64,000 nt of DNA. Origin: Nocardioides aquaticus. Its GTDB lineage: Bacteria > Actinomycetota > Actinomycetes > Propionibacteriales > Nocardioidaceae. The translations under genes and the position numbers were made by a program. Location: assembly GCF_018459925.1 (NCBI RefSeq), contig NZ_CP075371.1, positions 2,542,001-2,606,000 on the forward strand, given 5' to 3'. Below are positions 9,142-18,753 of this stretch, one piece after another. The first letter of the stretch is position 1. Each line of letters begins with the position of its first letter. Below the pieces are notes generated by a model. It was given only the letters and a program-made list of their open reading frames with translations, was not told the origin of the DNA and searched no databases.

Positions 9142-10125
9142 GTGAGCAGCACCGGCAGCACCCGCAGGACCCGCAGCACCGCCCCGGCCGTCGTCCGGCG
9201 GGGCCTGGTCCCGCTGGCCTGGGCCAGCCTGGTGGCCAACGTCGTGATCGTGGTGACCGGTGGCGCCGTCCGCCTGACCGCCTCCGGGCTCGGCTGCCCC
9301 ACCTGGCCGCGCTGCACCGACGCCTCCTTCCGGCCGCACGGCTCGCTGGGCATCCACGGCGCCATCGAGTTCGGCAACCGGCTGCTCACCTTCGTGCTGG
9401 TCGCGATCGCGATCGCCACCGTGGTCGTCGCGTGGCGCAGCGGCCGACGCGTGGTGCGACGGCTCGCGGTGCTGCTCTTCCTCGGCATCCCCGCCCAGGC
9501 CGTCATCGGCGGGATCACCGTGCTGACCGACCTGAACCCCTGGGTCGTGGCACTGCACTTCCTGGTGTCGATGGCGATGATCTGCGCGGCCGTGCTGCTG
9601 GTGCGGGAGGCCCGCCGCCCGGGCCAGGCGCCGTACGCCCCCCGCAGCCCGCTGGCGCCGCTGGCCTGGTCGACGTTCGCGGTCGGCTGGGTGGCGCTCT
9701 ACCTCGGCACCGTGGTGACCGGCTCCGGCCCGCACGCCGGCGACCTGGACGCCCCGCGCAACGGGCTCGACCCGGCCGCGGCCAGCCAGGCGCACGCCGA
9801 CGCCGTCTTCGTCCTGCTCGGTCTCAGCGTGGCGCTGCTGCTGGTGGTCCGGATCCGCACCGCCGCCGGCCCGCTGGCCGACGCCGAGGCCCGGCGCTCG
9901 GTGAGCGTGCTGATGGCGGTCCTGCTCGCGCAGGGCACCGTCGGGTTCGTCCAGTACGCCACCGACCTCCCGATCGTCCTGGTCGCCCTCCACATGCTGG
10001 GCGCGGCCCTGATGGCCGCCGCCATGACGTGGGTGCTGGTGGCGCTGCTGCGCCCCGAGCCCGCGTACGACGCCGCCCCGGTCGTCGACGAGCGCCGGCA
10101 GCGCGGCGAGCCGGTCGGCGTCTGA
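9142..10125 (+). CDS. ctaA: Heme A synthase CtaA
   Basis: 327-residue eight-helix membrane protein converting heme O to heme A for cytochrome c oxidase. The two repeated halves each show a His pair: HGAIEFGNR and ALHFLVSM in the first, QAHADAVF and ALHMLGAA in the second. The N-terminal TGGAVRLTASGLGCPTWPRC is diagnostic. GTG start 4 bp after the permease stop; the open frame extends upstream inside the permease gene in another frame. Convergent with ctaB, which makes its substrate. Confidence 0.94.
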   Translation: MSSTGSTRRTRSTAPAVVRRGLVPLAWASLVANVVIVVTGGAVRLTASGLGCPTWPRCTDASFRPHGSLGIHGAIEFGNRLLTFVLVAIAIATVVVAWRSGRRVVRRLAVLLFLGIPAQAVIGGITVLTDLNPWVVALHFLVSMAMICAAVLLVREARRPGQAPYAPRSPLAPLAWSTFAVGWVALYLGTVVTGSGPHAGDLDAPRNGLDPAAASQAHADAVFVLLGLSVALLLVVRIRTAAGPLADAEARRSVSVLMAVLLAQGTVGFVQYATDLPIVLVALHMLGAALMAAAMTWVLVALLRPEPAYDAAPVVDERRQRGEPVGV

Positions 10126-10211
10126 CGCGTCCCGCCTGGCCGGGTCGCTGCTTGGCCGGGCGGCCGGGTGGGCCCGCCGGGCCCAGGAGCCCGACCTGAC
10201 GGGCAGGTTTC

Positions 10212-10271
10212 GAGCTTGTCAGGCCTTGCAAAGGCCGACAAGCTCAGAAGTCCCCGGCCGACCGGGGACTT
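10212..10271. terminator. Two tandem hairpins between convergent ctaA and ctaB
   Basis: First hairpin 10212-10245: 9-bp arms GAGCTTGTC/GACAAGCTC plus an inner 6-bp stem GGCCTT/AAGGCC with a 3-nt loop and one bulged A. Second hairpin 10248-10271: 10-bp perfect arms AAGTCCCCGG/CCGGGGACTT with a 4-nt loop. No U-tract follows. Placed between facing genes, the pair should stop transcription from both sides. Confidence 0.7.
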
Positions 10272-10288
10272 CGCGCCCCCGTCGGCCC

Positions 10289-11272
10289 TCAGCCGATCAG
10301 CGGGTCCAGCGCGACGGCGACGAACAGCAGCGACAGGTAGAGGTTGCTGGAGTGGAAGAGCCGCATCGGCTGGATCACGCCGAGGTCCTCGGTGCCGCGG
10401 GTGCGGGCGAGCATCCGGTGGGCCTCGAGCAGGAAGCCGGCGCCGAGGACGGTCGCGGCCACCGGGTAGAAGATGCCCGTCCCGGCCACGGGCCACAGCG
10501 TCAGCGACACCGCGACCATCACCCAGCTGTAGGCCACGACCTGGCGCGCCACGGTGCGCGCGGGGGCGACGACCGGCAGCATCGGCACGTCCACGCCGGC
10601 GTAGTCCTCGCGGTAGCGCAGGGCCAGCGCCCAGGTGTGGGGCGGGGTCCAGAAGAAGACGACCAGGAACAGCACGACCGGCGTCCAGGCCAGCGACCCG
10701 GTCACCGCGGTCCACCCAATCAGCGCCGGGAAGCAGCCCGCGAGGCCGCCCCAGACGATGTTCTGGGTCGTCCTGCGCTTGAGCAGCATCGTGTAGACGA
10801 GGACGTAGAACGCGTTCGCGCCGACCGACAGCGCGGCCGAGAGCGGGTTGACCCAGACCAGCAGGACGATCGTGGAGATCACCCCGAGGGACAGCGCGAA
10901 GACGAGCGCGGAGCGGGGCGCCACGATGTGGCGGGGCAGCGCGCGGCGGCGCGTACGGCGCATCTGCTCGTCGATGTCACGGTCGTAGACGCAGTTCAGC
11001 GCCGAGGCGGAACCGGCCGAGAGGGCGCCGCCGACGACGGTGGCCAGCACCAGCCCGAGCGGGGGGATGCCACGCGCGGCGAAGAACATCACCGGCACGG
11101 TCGTCAGCAGCAGCAGCTCGATGACCCGCGGCTTCGTCAGCCCGACGTAGGCGGCGGCGACGTCCTTCCAGCCTGCCTTCGACGAGGACGACCCGTCGAC
11201 GGCCGAGGCCGACTGTCCGACGTGGGTCAACACAAGTCCTGAGGAATAGAAGGGGGCCGCGCGGCGATGCAC
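10289..11272 (-). CDS. ctaB: Protoheme IX farnesyltransferase (heme O synthase) CtaB
   Basis: 327-residue UbiA-family membrane prenyltransferase that attaches a farnesyl group to heme B, making heme O. The first Asp-rich motif is NCVYDRDIDEQMRRTRRR; a second polar loop lies at YREDYAGVDVPMLP. About nine hydrophobic helices. The start is uncertain: ATG (MHRRAAP) gives 327 residues, while a GTG 13 codons further in (VLTHVGQ) is also possible. Divergent from tkt across a 151-bp promoter region, as is usual in actinobacteria. Confidence 0.93.
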   Translation of the reverse strand: MHRRAAPFYSSGLVLTHVGQSASAVDGSSSSKAGWKDVAAAYVGLTKPRVIELLLLTTVPVMFFAARGIPPLGLVLATVVGGALSAGSASALNCVYDRDIDEQMRRTRRRALPRHIVAPRSALVFALSLGVISTIVLLVWVNPLSAALSVGANAFYVLVYTMLLKRRTTQNIVWGGLAGCFPALIGWTAVTGSLAWTPVVLFLVVFFWTPPHTWALALRYREDYAGVDVPMLPVVAPARTVARQVVAYSWVMVAVSLTLWPVAGTGIFYPVAATVLGAGFLLEAHRMLARTRGTEDLGVIQPMRLFHSSNLYLSLLFVAVALDPLIG

Positions 11273-11423
11273 CTAGGCGGGCGAGGCGAGCAGCCGAGAC
11301 ACCTATCAGTGTACCGGTGACCCTCAGTAGGGTCGTCCTACGCAGGCTCCGGGCGTGCACCCGGCGGTGACCCCGCCCACACGCCAGCCCCGCCACCCCG
11401 ACATCCCCCGCGAGAGGATCCGC
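11273..11423. promoter_or_regulatory. Divergent promoter region ctaB / tkt
   Basis: On the plus strand a -10-like TAGGGT (11328-11333) precedes tkt with a leader of about 85 nt and an AGAGG ribosome site before the GTG. On the minus strand TACACT (complement of 11309-11314) and GATAGGT are -10 candidates for ctaB. The two promoters lie within about 30 bp of each other. No clear regulator palindrome seen. Confidence 0.4.
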
Positions 11424-13520
11424 GTGACCATCACGAAGCTGGACTGGACCGAGACCGACGACCGCGCCGTGGACACCGCCCGCGCGCTGGCCATGGACAG
11501 CGTGCAGCGGGTGGGCAACGGCCACCCGGGCACCGCGATGAGCCTGGCTCCCGCGGCCTACCTGCTGTTCCAGAAGGTGATGCGGCACAACCCCGCCGAC
11601 CCGCACTGGCCCGGCCGCGACCGGTTCGTGCTGTCCTGCGGCCACTCCTCGCTCACCCTCTACATCCAGCTCTACCTCGGCGGCTGGGGCCTGGAGCTCG
11701 AGGACCTGCGCTCGCTGCGCACCTGGAACAGCAAGACCCCGGGCCACCCCGAGTTCGGCCACACCGCCGGCGTCGAGACCACCACCGGTCCCCTGGGCCA
11801 GGGCATCGGCAACGCGGTCGGGATGGCCATGGCCGCCCGTCGCGAGCGCGGCATGCTCGACCCGAACGCCGCCGAGGGCGAGTCGCCCTTCGACCACCAG
11901 ATCTACGTCCTGGCCAGCGACGGCGACATCGAGGAGGGCGTCAGCTCCGAGGCCAGCTCGCTCGCCGGCACCCAGCAGCTGGGCAACCTCACCCTGATCT
12001 ACGACGAGAACAAGATCTCGATCGAGGACGACACCGACGTCGCGCTCAGCGAGGACGTCCCGGCGCGCTACGCGGCGTACGGATGGCACGTGCAGGTCGT
12101 CGACTGGGTCAACGGCAGCGGCGCCTACACCGAGGACGTCCCGGCGCTGCACGAGGCGCTGCGCAAGGCCGAGGCCGTCACCGACCAGCCCAGCATCATC
12201 GTGCTCCGCACGATCATCGCCTGGCCGGCGCCGAACGCCCAGAACACCGGCACCGCCCACGGCTCCGCCCTGGGCGAGGACGAGGTCCGTGCCACCAAGG
12301 AGGTCATGGGGATGAACCCCGACCTGACCTTCGACGTGGCCCCCGACGTGCTGGCGCACACCCGCTCGGCCGTCGAGCGCGGCAAGGACGCCCAGCGGGA
12401 GTGGGACGCGGCGTTCCAGCACTGGACGACCAAGAAGTCCGCCGACGTGGCGCTCTTCGAGCGGATGCAGACCCGCACCCTGCCCGACGGCTGGGACGCC
12501 GACCTCCCCGTGTGGGACGCCGACCTGAAGGGCACCGCGACCCGCAAGGCCTCCGGGGCCGTCATCAACGCCATCGCGCCGCACGTCCCGGAGATGTGGG
12601 GCGGCTCGGCCGACCTCGCCGGCTCGAACAACACCACGATCGAGGGCGCGCCCTCCTTCATCCCCAAGAGCCGCTCCACCGACATGTGGAAGGGCGACCC
12701 GTACGCCGGGCGGGTGCTGCACTTCGGCATCCGTGAGCACGGCATGGGCGCGATCCTCAACGGCATTGCGGTCCACGGCGGCACCCGCGTCTTCGGCGCG
12801 ACGTTCCTGACCTTCTCCGACTACATGCGCCCCTCGGTGCGGCTCGCCGCCCTGATGGGCCTGCCGGTGACGTACGTCTGGACCCACGACTCGATCGGAC
12901 TCGGCGAGGACGGCCCGACCCACCAGCCGGTCGAGCACCTCGCCGCGCTGCGGGCCATCCCGGGCCTCGACGTGGTCCGCCCGGCCGACGCCAACGAGAC
13001 GGCCGCGGCGTGGAAGACCGTGCTCGAGCACACCGACCGCCCGGCCGGCATCGTGCTCACCCGGCAGAACGTGCGGACCTTCCCCCGCGACGCCGAGGGC
13101 TTCTCCGACACCTCCAACGTGCACCGGGGCGGCTACGTCCTGCGCGACGTCGACGGCGGGGAGCCCGACGTCGTGCTGATCGGCACCGGCTCGGAGGTCC
13201 AGCTCGCGGTCGAGGCCAGCGACCTGCTCGCCGCCGACGGCGTCCGGGCCCGCGTGGTCTCCATGCCGTGCCGCGAGTGGTTCGACGAGCAGGAGGCCTC
13301 GTACCGCGAGACGGTCATCCCGCCGACCGTCAAGGCCCGCGTCTCCGTCGAGGCCGGCATCAAGCTGGGCTGGCGCGAGATCGTCGGCGACCACGGCCGC
13401 AGCGTCTCCATCGAGACCTTCGGCGCCTCGGCCGACTACGAGCGCCTCTACACCGAGTACGGCATCACCGCGCGCGCCGTCGCCGACGCCGCGCACGACA
13501 GCATCACGGCCGCCGGCTGA
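11424..13520 (+). CDS. tkt: Transketolase
   Basis: 698-residue thiamine-diphosphate enzyme of the non-oxidative pentose phosphate pathway, moving C2 units between sugar phosphates. Visible marks: GNGHPGTAMSL near the N-terminus, the ThDP-binding region SDGDIEEGVSSEAS...YDENKIS, and the transketolase signature around WTHDSIGLGEDGPTHQPVEH. The GTG (VTITKLDW) is chosen because AGAGG lies 8 nt upstream and the length is normal; a 23-codon upstream extension is unlikely. First gene of tkt-tal-pgi-pgl. Confidence 0.95.
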   Translation: MTITKLDWTETDDRAVDTARALAMDSVQRVGNGHPGTAMSLAPAAYLLFQKVMRHNPADPHWPGRDRFVLSCGHSSLTLYIQLYLGGWGLELEDLRSLRTWNSKTPGHPEFGHTAGVETTTGPLGQGIGNAVGMAMAARRERGMLDPNAAEGESPFDHQIYVLASDGDIEEGVSSEASSLAGTQQLGNLTLIYDENKISIEDDTDVALSEDVPARYAAYGWHVQVVDWVNGSGAYTEDVPALHEALRKAEAVTDQPSIIVLRTIIAWPAPNAQNTGTAHGSALGEDEVRATKEVMGMNPDLTFDVAPDVLAHTRSAVERGKDAQREWDAAFQHWTTKKSADVALFERMQTRTLPDGWDADLPVWDADLKGTATRKASGAVINAIAPHVPEMWGGSADLAGSNNTTIEGAPSFIPKSRSTDMWKGDPYAGRVLHFGIREHGMGAILNGIAVHGGTRVFGATFLTFSDYMRPSVRLAALMGLPVTYVWTHDSIGLGEDGPTHQPVEHLAALRAIPGLDVVRPADANETAAAWKTVLEHTDRPAGIVLTRQNVRTFPRDAEGFSDTSNVHRGGYVLRDVDGGEPDVVLIGTGSEVQLAVEASDLLAADGVRARVVSMPCREWFDEQEASYRETVIPPTVKARVSVEAGIKLGWREIVGDHGRSVSIETFGASADYERLYTEYGITARAVADAAHDSITAAG

Positions 13521-13625
13521 GCCACACCCCGGCCCCGGCCCCCGGGGCGCCACCCGCGCCCACCCACCGGTACGACACCGCAGCACGCAGCACTACGCAG
13601 CCAGCGGCTGCACGGAAGGAACACC

Positions 13626-14729
13626 ATGAGTGACCGACTGAAGACCCTCGCCGACGCAGGCGTTTCCATCTGGCTCGACGACCTGTCCCGCGAGCGGATC
13701 GAGTCCGGCAACCTCGCCGAGCTCGTCGAGACCAGGTCCGTGGTGGGCGTGACCACCAACCCGACGATCTTCGCCGGGGCGATCGCCGACGGCGAGCGCT
13801 ACGCGGACCAGGTGCGCGGCCTCGTCGCCGACGGCGCCGAGGTGGACAAGGTCATCTTCGAGCTGATCACCGAGGACGTCCGCAACGCCTGCGACATCCT
13901 CAAGCCGGTCGCCGACGGCTCCTCCTCCGACGGCCGCGTCTCGATCGAGGTCGAGCCGACCCTGGCCAACGACACCGAGGGCACGATGGCCTCGGCCCGC
14001 GCGCTGTGGAAGGCCGTCGACCGGTCCAACGCCCTGATCAAGATCCCGGCGACGCTCGAGGGACTGCCCGCGATCACCGCCGCGATCGCCGAGGGGATCA
14101 GCGTCAACGTGACGCTGATCTTCAGCGTCGAGCGCTACCGGTCGGTGATGGACGCCTACCTGACCGGGCTCGAGCAGGCCCGTGAGTCCGGCCTCGACCT
14201 GGCCCGGATCCAGTCCGTGGCGTCGTTCTTCGTCTCGCGCGTCGACTCCGAGGTGGACTCCCGCCTGGAGAAGATCGGCACCGACGAGGCGACCGCGCTG
14301 CGCGGCGAGGCCGCCGTGGCCAACGCCCGGCTGGCCTACGCGGCCTTCGAGGACGTCGTGGCCTCCGACCGCTGGAAGCAGCTCGCCGAGGCCGGTGCCA
14401 ACGTGCAGCGGCCGCTGTGGGCCTCGACCGGCGTCAAGAACCCGGACTACCCCGACACCCTCTACGTGACCCAGCTGGTCGCCGACGGCACCGTCAACAC
14501 GATGCCCGAGAAGACGATGGACGCCTTCGCCGACCACGGCGAGGTCGAGGGCGACACCGTCAGCGGCCGCCGCGAGCAGGCGCAGTCGGTCTTCGACCGC
14601 CTCGAGGCGGTCGGGGTCGACCTTCAGGACGTCTTCCTGACGATCGAGCACGAGGGCGTGGACAAGTTCAAGACCTCCTGGACCGAGCTGGTCGAGACCG
14701 TCCAGGGGCAGATGGACGGCGCGAAGTGA
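13626..14729 (+). CDS. tal: Transaldolase
   Basis: 367-residue transaldolase, C3 transfer between sedoheptulose-7-P/glyceraldehyde-3-P and erythrose-4-P/fructose-6-P. The N-terminal [13 protein letters not shown] and the Schiff-base lysine in [16 protein letters not shown] are present. Length fits the actinobacterial type. GGAAGGA lies 5 nt before the ATG. The stop overlaps the pgi GTG (GTGA). Confidence 0.96.
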   Translation: MSDRLKTLADAGVSIWLDDLSRERIESGNLAELVETRSVVGVTTNPTIFAGAIADGERYADQVRGLVADGAEVDKVIFELITEDVRNACDILKPVADGSSSDGRVSIEVEPTLANDTEGTMASARALWKAVDRSNALIKIPATLEGLPAITAAIAEGISVNVTLIFSVERYRSVMDAYLTGLEQARESGLDLARIQSVASFFVSRVDSEVDSRLEKIGTDEATALRGEAAVANARLAYAAFEDVVASDRWKQLAEAGANVQRPLWASTGVKNPDYPDTLYVTQLVADGTVNTMPEKTMDAFADHGEVEGDTVSGRREQAQSVFDRLEAVGVDLQDVFLTIEHEGVDKFKTSWTELVETVQGQMDGAK

Positions 14730-16372
14730 CCAGCTGGAGCCGGGTGTCCTCCACGGACCCGGCGCTCGAGCTGGTGGTCGGCTCCCCGGACGGGTCGGCG
14801 TACGACGCCGTGCTGGGGGGCCTGGTCGCCGACGGCGTCGCCTCCGGCATCGCGGCCGGGGACGCCACCCTGTGGGGCCCCGCCGCCGAGGACGAGGCCG
14901 GCAAGCGCCTGGGCTGGACGTCGCTCAGCACCCGGTCCCGACCGCTCGTCGACGAGGTCGCCGCCCTGCGCGAGGAGCTGCGCGCCGCCGGCGTCACCCG
15001 GGTCGTGCTGTGCGGCATGGGCGGGTCCTCGCTGGCCCCCGAGGTCATCTGCGAGGCCGCCGGCGTCGCGCTCGACGTCCTGGACTCCTCCGACCCCGAC
15101 TTCGTCCGGGCCGCCCTGGTGCGCCTGGACGAGACCGTCGTCGTGGTCTCCAGCAAGTCCGGCGGGACCGTCGAGACCGACAGCCAGAAGCGGGTCTTCG
15201 AGCAGGCGTTCACCGACGCCGGCATCGACCCCGCGGGCCGGATCGTGGTCGTCACCGACCCCGGCTCCCCGCTCGAGCAGTCCGCCCGGGAGGCCGGCTA
15301 CCGGGTCTTCCTGGCCGACCCCGAGGTCGGCGGGCGCTACTCCGCCCTCACCGCCTTCGGGCTGGTGCCCAGCGGCCTGGCCGGCGTCGACACCGGCCGT
15401 CTGCTCGACGAGGCCGAGGCCGTACGCCCCCTGCTCGAGGCCGACTCCCCCGACAACCCGGGCCTGCGGCTCGGGGCACTGCTCGGGGCGGCCAACCGGG
15501 CCGGCGCCGACAAGATGGTCCTGGTCAACGCCGGGGCGTCGTACGCCGGCTTCGGCGACTGGGCCGAGCAGCTCGTCGCCGAGTCCACCGGCAAGGACGG
15601 CAAGGGCATCCTGCCGGTCGTCGTCGGCCGCGAGGACGCGCCGAACCTGACCGCGAGCACCCGGGACGAGGTCCTGGTCACCTTCGGGCCCGACCACGCC
15701 GCCGGCGACGCCGACGCGCCGTCCTCCGGGTGGGGAGCGCACGTCGACGCGACCCTCGGCGCGCAGCTGCTGCTGTGGGAGCACGCCACGGCGGTCGCCG
15801 GTCGGGTGATCGGGATCAACCCCTTCGACCAGCCCGACGTCGAGAGCGCCAAGGCCGCGGCCCGCGAGATGCTCGACGGCGGCGGCACCTCGCCGACCCC
15901 GCTCTTCACCGAGGGCGCGATCACGGTCTACGCCTCCGAGGGCTGGCTCCCGCCGGGCGTCGACGACGTCGAGCACGCCGTCCGTGCCCTGCTGGCGCAC
16001 CTCGACCCGGACCACGGGTACGTCGCCGTGCAGGCCTACCTCGACCGGCACCGCGACGCGACGCTGGCCCGGGTCCGCGACGGACTGGCGCGCCGCACCG
16101 GTCGGCCGACCACCTTCGGGTGGGGACCGCGCTTCCTGCACTCGACCGGGCAGTACCACAAGGGCGGACCGGACACCGGGGTCTACCTTCAGGTCACCGG
16201 CGAGCCCGAGGCCGACCTGGCCGTCCCCGGTCGCGAGTTCACGCTGCACGAGTTCCTCACCGCCCAGGCGGTCGGCGACGGGTCCGTGCTCGCGGCCAAG
16301 GGACGACCGGTGCTGCGCCTGCACCTGTCGTCCCCCGCCGAGCTCGACGTGGTCCGGCAGGTCCTCGGCTGA
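14726..16372 (+). CDS. pgi: Glucose-6-phosphate isomerase
   Basis: 548-residue phosphosugar isomerase with two SIS-type halves. Sugar-phosphate contact segments [11 protein letters not shown] and [14 protein letters not shown], and the C-terminal [20 protein letters not shown] with the catalytic His/Lys region, are visible. It interconverts glucose-6-P and fructose-6-P. The GTG start overlaps the tal stop and the TGA overlaps the pgl ATG. In many relatives this spot is followed by zwf and opcA; here it joins pgl directly. Confidence 0.94.
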   Translation: MTSWSRVSSTDPALELVVGSPDGSAYDAVLGGLVADGVASGIAAGDATLWGPAAEDEAGKRLGWTSLSTRSRPLVDEVAALREELRAAGVTRVVLCGMGGSSLAPEVICEAAGVALDVLDSSDPDFVRAALVRLDETVVVVSSKSGGTVETDSQKRVFEQAFTDAGIDPAGRIVVVTDPGSPLEQSAREAGYRVFLADPEVGGRYSALTAFGLVPSGLAGVDTGRLLDEAEAVRPLLEADSPDNPGLRLGALLGAANRAGADKMVLVNAGASYAGFGDWAEQLVAESTGKDGKGILPVVVGREDAPNLTASTRDEVLVTFGPDHAAGDADAPSSGWGAHVDATLGAQLLLWEHATAVAGRVIGINPFDQPDVESAKAAAREMLDGGGTSPTPLFTEGAITVYASEGWLPPGVDDVEHAVRALLAHLDPDHGYVAVQAYLDRHRDATLARVRDGLARRTGRPTTFGWGPRFLHSTGQYHKGGPDTGVYLQVTGEPEADLAVPGREFTLHEFLTAQAVGDGSVLAAKGRPVLRLHLSSPAELDVVRQVLG

Positions 16373-17112
16373 TGGCCGACGTGTCACACCGGCCCGAGCC
16401 GCTGGTCGAGGTGCAGCCCGACGCCGCCGCCCTGGCGACCGCGGTCGCCGGGGAGCTGCTGAACCGGCTCGCCGACGCCCAGGCCGAGGGACGGGTGCCG
16501 CAGGTCGTCCTGACCGGCGGCACCATCGCGACCGAGGTCCACCGCCAGGTGGCCCGCCTCGCCGCCGGCGCGGACGTGGACTGGACCCGGGTCGTGCTCT
16601 GGTGGGGCGACGAGCGGTTCGTCGCCCCGGACTCCGAGGAGCGCAACGCCGTGCCCGCGGTCGCGGACCTGCTGGGCCCCCTCGGGGCGACGCAGGTGCA
16701 CCAGGTCCCGTCGACCCAGGACGTCTCCGACGTCGCGGCCGCTGCGACGGGCTACGCCGAGTCCCTGGCCGCGCACGGACCGGACCGGTTCGACGTGGTC
16801 ATGCTCGGCATCGGGCCCGACGCCCACGTCGCCTCGCTGTTCCCGGGCCACGACGCGCTGGCGACGACCGGGCAGGCCACCGTCGCGGTGACCGACTCCC
16901 CCAAGCCGCCGCCCGAGCGGGTCAGCCTGACCTTCGACACGCTCAACCGGACCCGCTCGGTCTGGGTGGTCGCCAGCGGCGAGGGCAAGGCCGAGGCCGT
17001 GGCCGCCGGGCTCGCGCCGGAGGGCACCGTGACCGCCACCCCTGCCCGGGGCGTGCGCGGCGAGGACGAGACGATCTGGTTCCTCGACACCGCGGCGGCG
17101 TCGCTGACCTGA
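16372..17112 (+). CDS. pgl: 6-phosphogluconolactonase
   Basis: 246-residue protein of the NagB/6PGL sugar-phosphate fold that hydrolyses 6-phosphogluconolactone. Marks: VVLTGGTIATEVH, LWWGDERFVAPDSEERN and the catalytic-site segment GIGPDAHVASLFPGHDAL. The usual GPDGHTASLFPG is varied (A for G and V for T), but the His is kept. ATG overlaps the pgi stop. Its substrate is produced by glucose-6-P dehydrogenase, whose gene is not in this cluster. Confidence 0.93.
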   Translation: MADVSHRPEPLVEVQPDAAALATAVAGELLNRLADAQAEGRVPQVVLTGGTIATEVHRQVARLAAGADVDWTRVVLWWGDERFVAPDSEERNAVPAVADLLGPLGATQVHQVPSTQDVSDVAAAATGYAESLAAHGPDRFDVVMLGIGPDAHVASLFPGHDALATTGQATVAVTDSPKPPPERVSLTFDTLNRTRSVWVVASGEGKAEAVAAGLAPEGTVTATPARGVRGEDETIWFLDTAAASLT

Positions 17113-17128
17113 TCCCGGCACCGGCCGC

Positions 17129-17181
17129 GACGACAGCAGCGGATCACTGCCACCAGGTGGCAGTGATCCGCTGCTGTCGTC
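17129..17181. terminator. 26-bp perfect inverted repeat between pgl and rbpA
   Basis: Two 26-base arms (17129-17154 and 17156-17181) are exactly complementary around a single A, giving a 53-nt hairpin with an unusually long uninterrupted stem. It lies 16 bp after the pgl stop and 39 bp after the rbpA stop, between converging genes. No U-tract. Bidirectional terminator is the simplest reading. Confidence 0.75.
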
Positions 17182-17220
17182 TGGATCCCGGGGGGGCGGG
17201 CTGGTCCGCCCGGTGGGGCT

Positions 17221-17580
17221 CTAGAAGATGATGTCGCCGGACTTGCGGCGCGAGCGCAGCAGCGACAGGGCCTCGTCGAGGATGTCGGCGGCCTCGGCGT
17301 CGGAGCGGCGCTCCTTCACGTAGGCCAGGTGGGTCTTGTAGGGCTCGATCCGCGGCGCCGGCGGCGGGTTGGCGGAGTCCATGGACGCCGGCAGCCCGCA
17401 CTTGGGGCAGTCCCACTGCTCGGGCGCGGTGGCCTCGATCGAGAACGTCACCACCGAGCGGTGCCCGTGGGAGCAGAAGTACGTGATGGCCTGGCGGGCC
17501 GCGGCCTCGCCGCGCTCGGCCTCGCCCATCGGTCCGGCGCCGACCCGGCTTCCCCGGATCGCGTTCCCTCCACCTGCCAT
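17221..17580 (-). CDS. rbpA: RNA polymerase-binding protein RbpA
   Basis: 119-residue actinobacteria-specific transcription activator that binds the sigma factor and the RNA polymerase core and stabilises the open complex. Order: basic N-terminus (NAIRGSRVGAGPMGEAERGE), core domain with FCSHGH and WDCPKCG cysteines, and the C-terminal sigma-interaction domain with RIEPYKTHLAYVKERRS. Length and motifs are normal. Last gene of the long minus-strand block; an unlinked promoter is likely, since 107 bp separate it from secG. Confidence 0.97.
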   Translation of the reverse strand: MAGGGNAIRGSRVGAGPMGEAERGEAAARQAITYFCSHGHRSVVTFSIEATAPEQWDCPKCGLPASMDSANPPPAPRIEPYKTHLAYVKERRSDAEAADILDEALSLLRSRRKSGDIIF

Positions 17581-17687
17581 GTCTGGTCCCCTCGGGTCGG
17601 TGCTGCGTCGTGTCGGTGGTGCGTGGTCAAGGTGGAGCGGTGCTGCGGGGTCGAGCAGGTGGTGCAGGTGCGGGTGGTGCGGCCGGC

Positions 17688-17918
17688 TCAGTAGGCCAGC
17701 AGGAGCCCGAGCGCGATGACGCAGGCGAACCAGATCACGCCGATGCCGACGGTGAACCGGTCGAGGTTGCGCTCGGCGACCGAGGAACCGCCGAGCGAGC
17801 TCGACACACCACCACCGAACATGTCGGACATGCCGCCGCCCCGCCCCTTGTGGAGCAGGACCAGCAGGATGAGGATGGCGCTGGTGGCCACGAGCAGGAT
17901 GGTGAAGAGCGTCGTCAC
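17688..17918 (-). CDS. secG: Preprotein translocase subunit SecG
   Basis: 76-residue membrane protein with two hydrophobic helices (about residues 3-22 and 54-75). The loop between them has HKGRGGGMSDMFGGG, typical of SecG, which assists SecYE during protein export. The GTG start (VTTLFTILLVATSA) is chosen by family length; a longer frame upstream overlaps tpiA. It follows tpiA by 31 bp, the usual tpiA-secG order of actinobacteria. Confidence 0.94.
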   Translation of the reverse strand: MTTLFTILLVATSAILILLVLLHKGRGGGMSDMFGGGVSSSLGGSSVAERNLDRFTVGIGVIWFACVIALGLLLAY

Positions 17919-17949
17919 GGTCGGTGATCCTACGTCAGGTCGGGGCTGG

Positions 17950-18750
17950 TCAGAGGACCGGCATGTCGTAGAAGCGACAGATTCCGCTGAACTCCTCGAC
18001 CTGGAGGCTCGCGCCGCCGACCAGGCAGCCGTCGACGTCGGGCTGCGCCATGGTCGCTGCGACGTTGCTCGCCTTGACCGAGCCGCCGTAGAGCACCCGC
18101 AGGCCGTCGGCCGCGGCGTCGCCCAGGGTCTCGCGCACACGGGCGCGGATCGCGCCGCAGACCTCCTGCGCGTCCTCGGGCGTGGCGACCTCGCCGGTGC
18201 CGATCGCCCAGACCGGCTCGTAGGCCACGACCAGGCCGGCGACCTGCTCGGCGTCGAGGCCGGCCAGCGACCCGTCGACCTGGGCCAGGGTGAAGGGCAC
18301 CTGCTCGCCGGCCTGGCGGACCTCGAGGCCCTCCCCCACGCAGACGATCGGCGTGACGCCGTGGGCCAGGGCCGCCTTCGCCTTCGCGTTGACGACCGCG
18401 TCGCTCTCGTCGTGGCGCTGGCGGCGCTCGGAGTGGCCGACCACGGCGTAGGAGCACCCCAGCTTGGCCAGCATCGAGGCCGACACCTCGCCGGTGTAGG
18501 CGCCCGACTCCTCGGCCGAGACGTCCTGGGCGCCGTAGCGCAGTGACAACCGGTCGCCGTCGACCAGGGTCTGCACCGAGCGCAGGTCGGTGAACGGCGG
18601 CACGACCACCACCTCGGACCGCGACGGGTCGTGCCGCTTGTCCGACAGGGTCCAGGCCAGCTTCTGGACCAGGACCACCGCCTCCTGGTGGTTGAGGTTC
18701 ATCTTCCAGTTCCCCGCCATCAGCGGGGTGCGGGCAGGGGTCGTGGCCAC
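17950..18750 (-). CDS. tpiA: Triosephosphate isomerase
   Basis: 266-residue TIM barrel interconverting DHAP and glyceraldehyde-3-P. Conserved AGNWKMN at the start, catalytic His in [10 protein letters not shown], catalytic Glu in [13 protein letters not shown] and the phosphate loop [11 protein letters not shown]. Starts 3 bp after the pgk stop; part of gap-pgk-tpiA. Confidence 0.97.
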   Translation of the reverse strand: MATTPARTPLMAGNWKMNLNHQEAVVLVQKLAWTLSDKRHDPSRSEVVVVPPFTDLRSVQTLVDGDRLSLRYGAQDVSAEESGAYTGEVSASMLAKLGCSYAVVGHSERRQRHDESDAVVNAKAKAALAHGVTPIVCVGEGLEVRQAGEQVPFTLAQVDGSLAGLDAEQVAGLVVAYEPVWAIGTGEVATPEDAQEVCGAIRARVRETLGDAAADGLRVLYGGSVKASNVAATMAQPDVDGCLVGGASLQVEEFSGICRFYDMPVL

Positions 18751-18753
18751 GGG

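Noticed and set aside
10977-13586. 869-codon minus-strand open frame opposite tkt
   Set aside because: Its translation is Gly/Arg/Val/Asp-rich with no motif, and it is antisense to a complete transketolase gene; typical of high-GC shadow frames.
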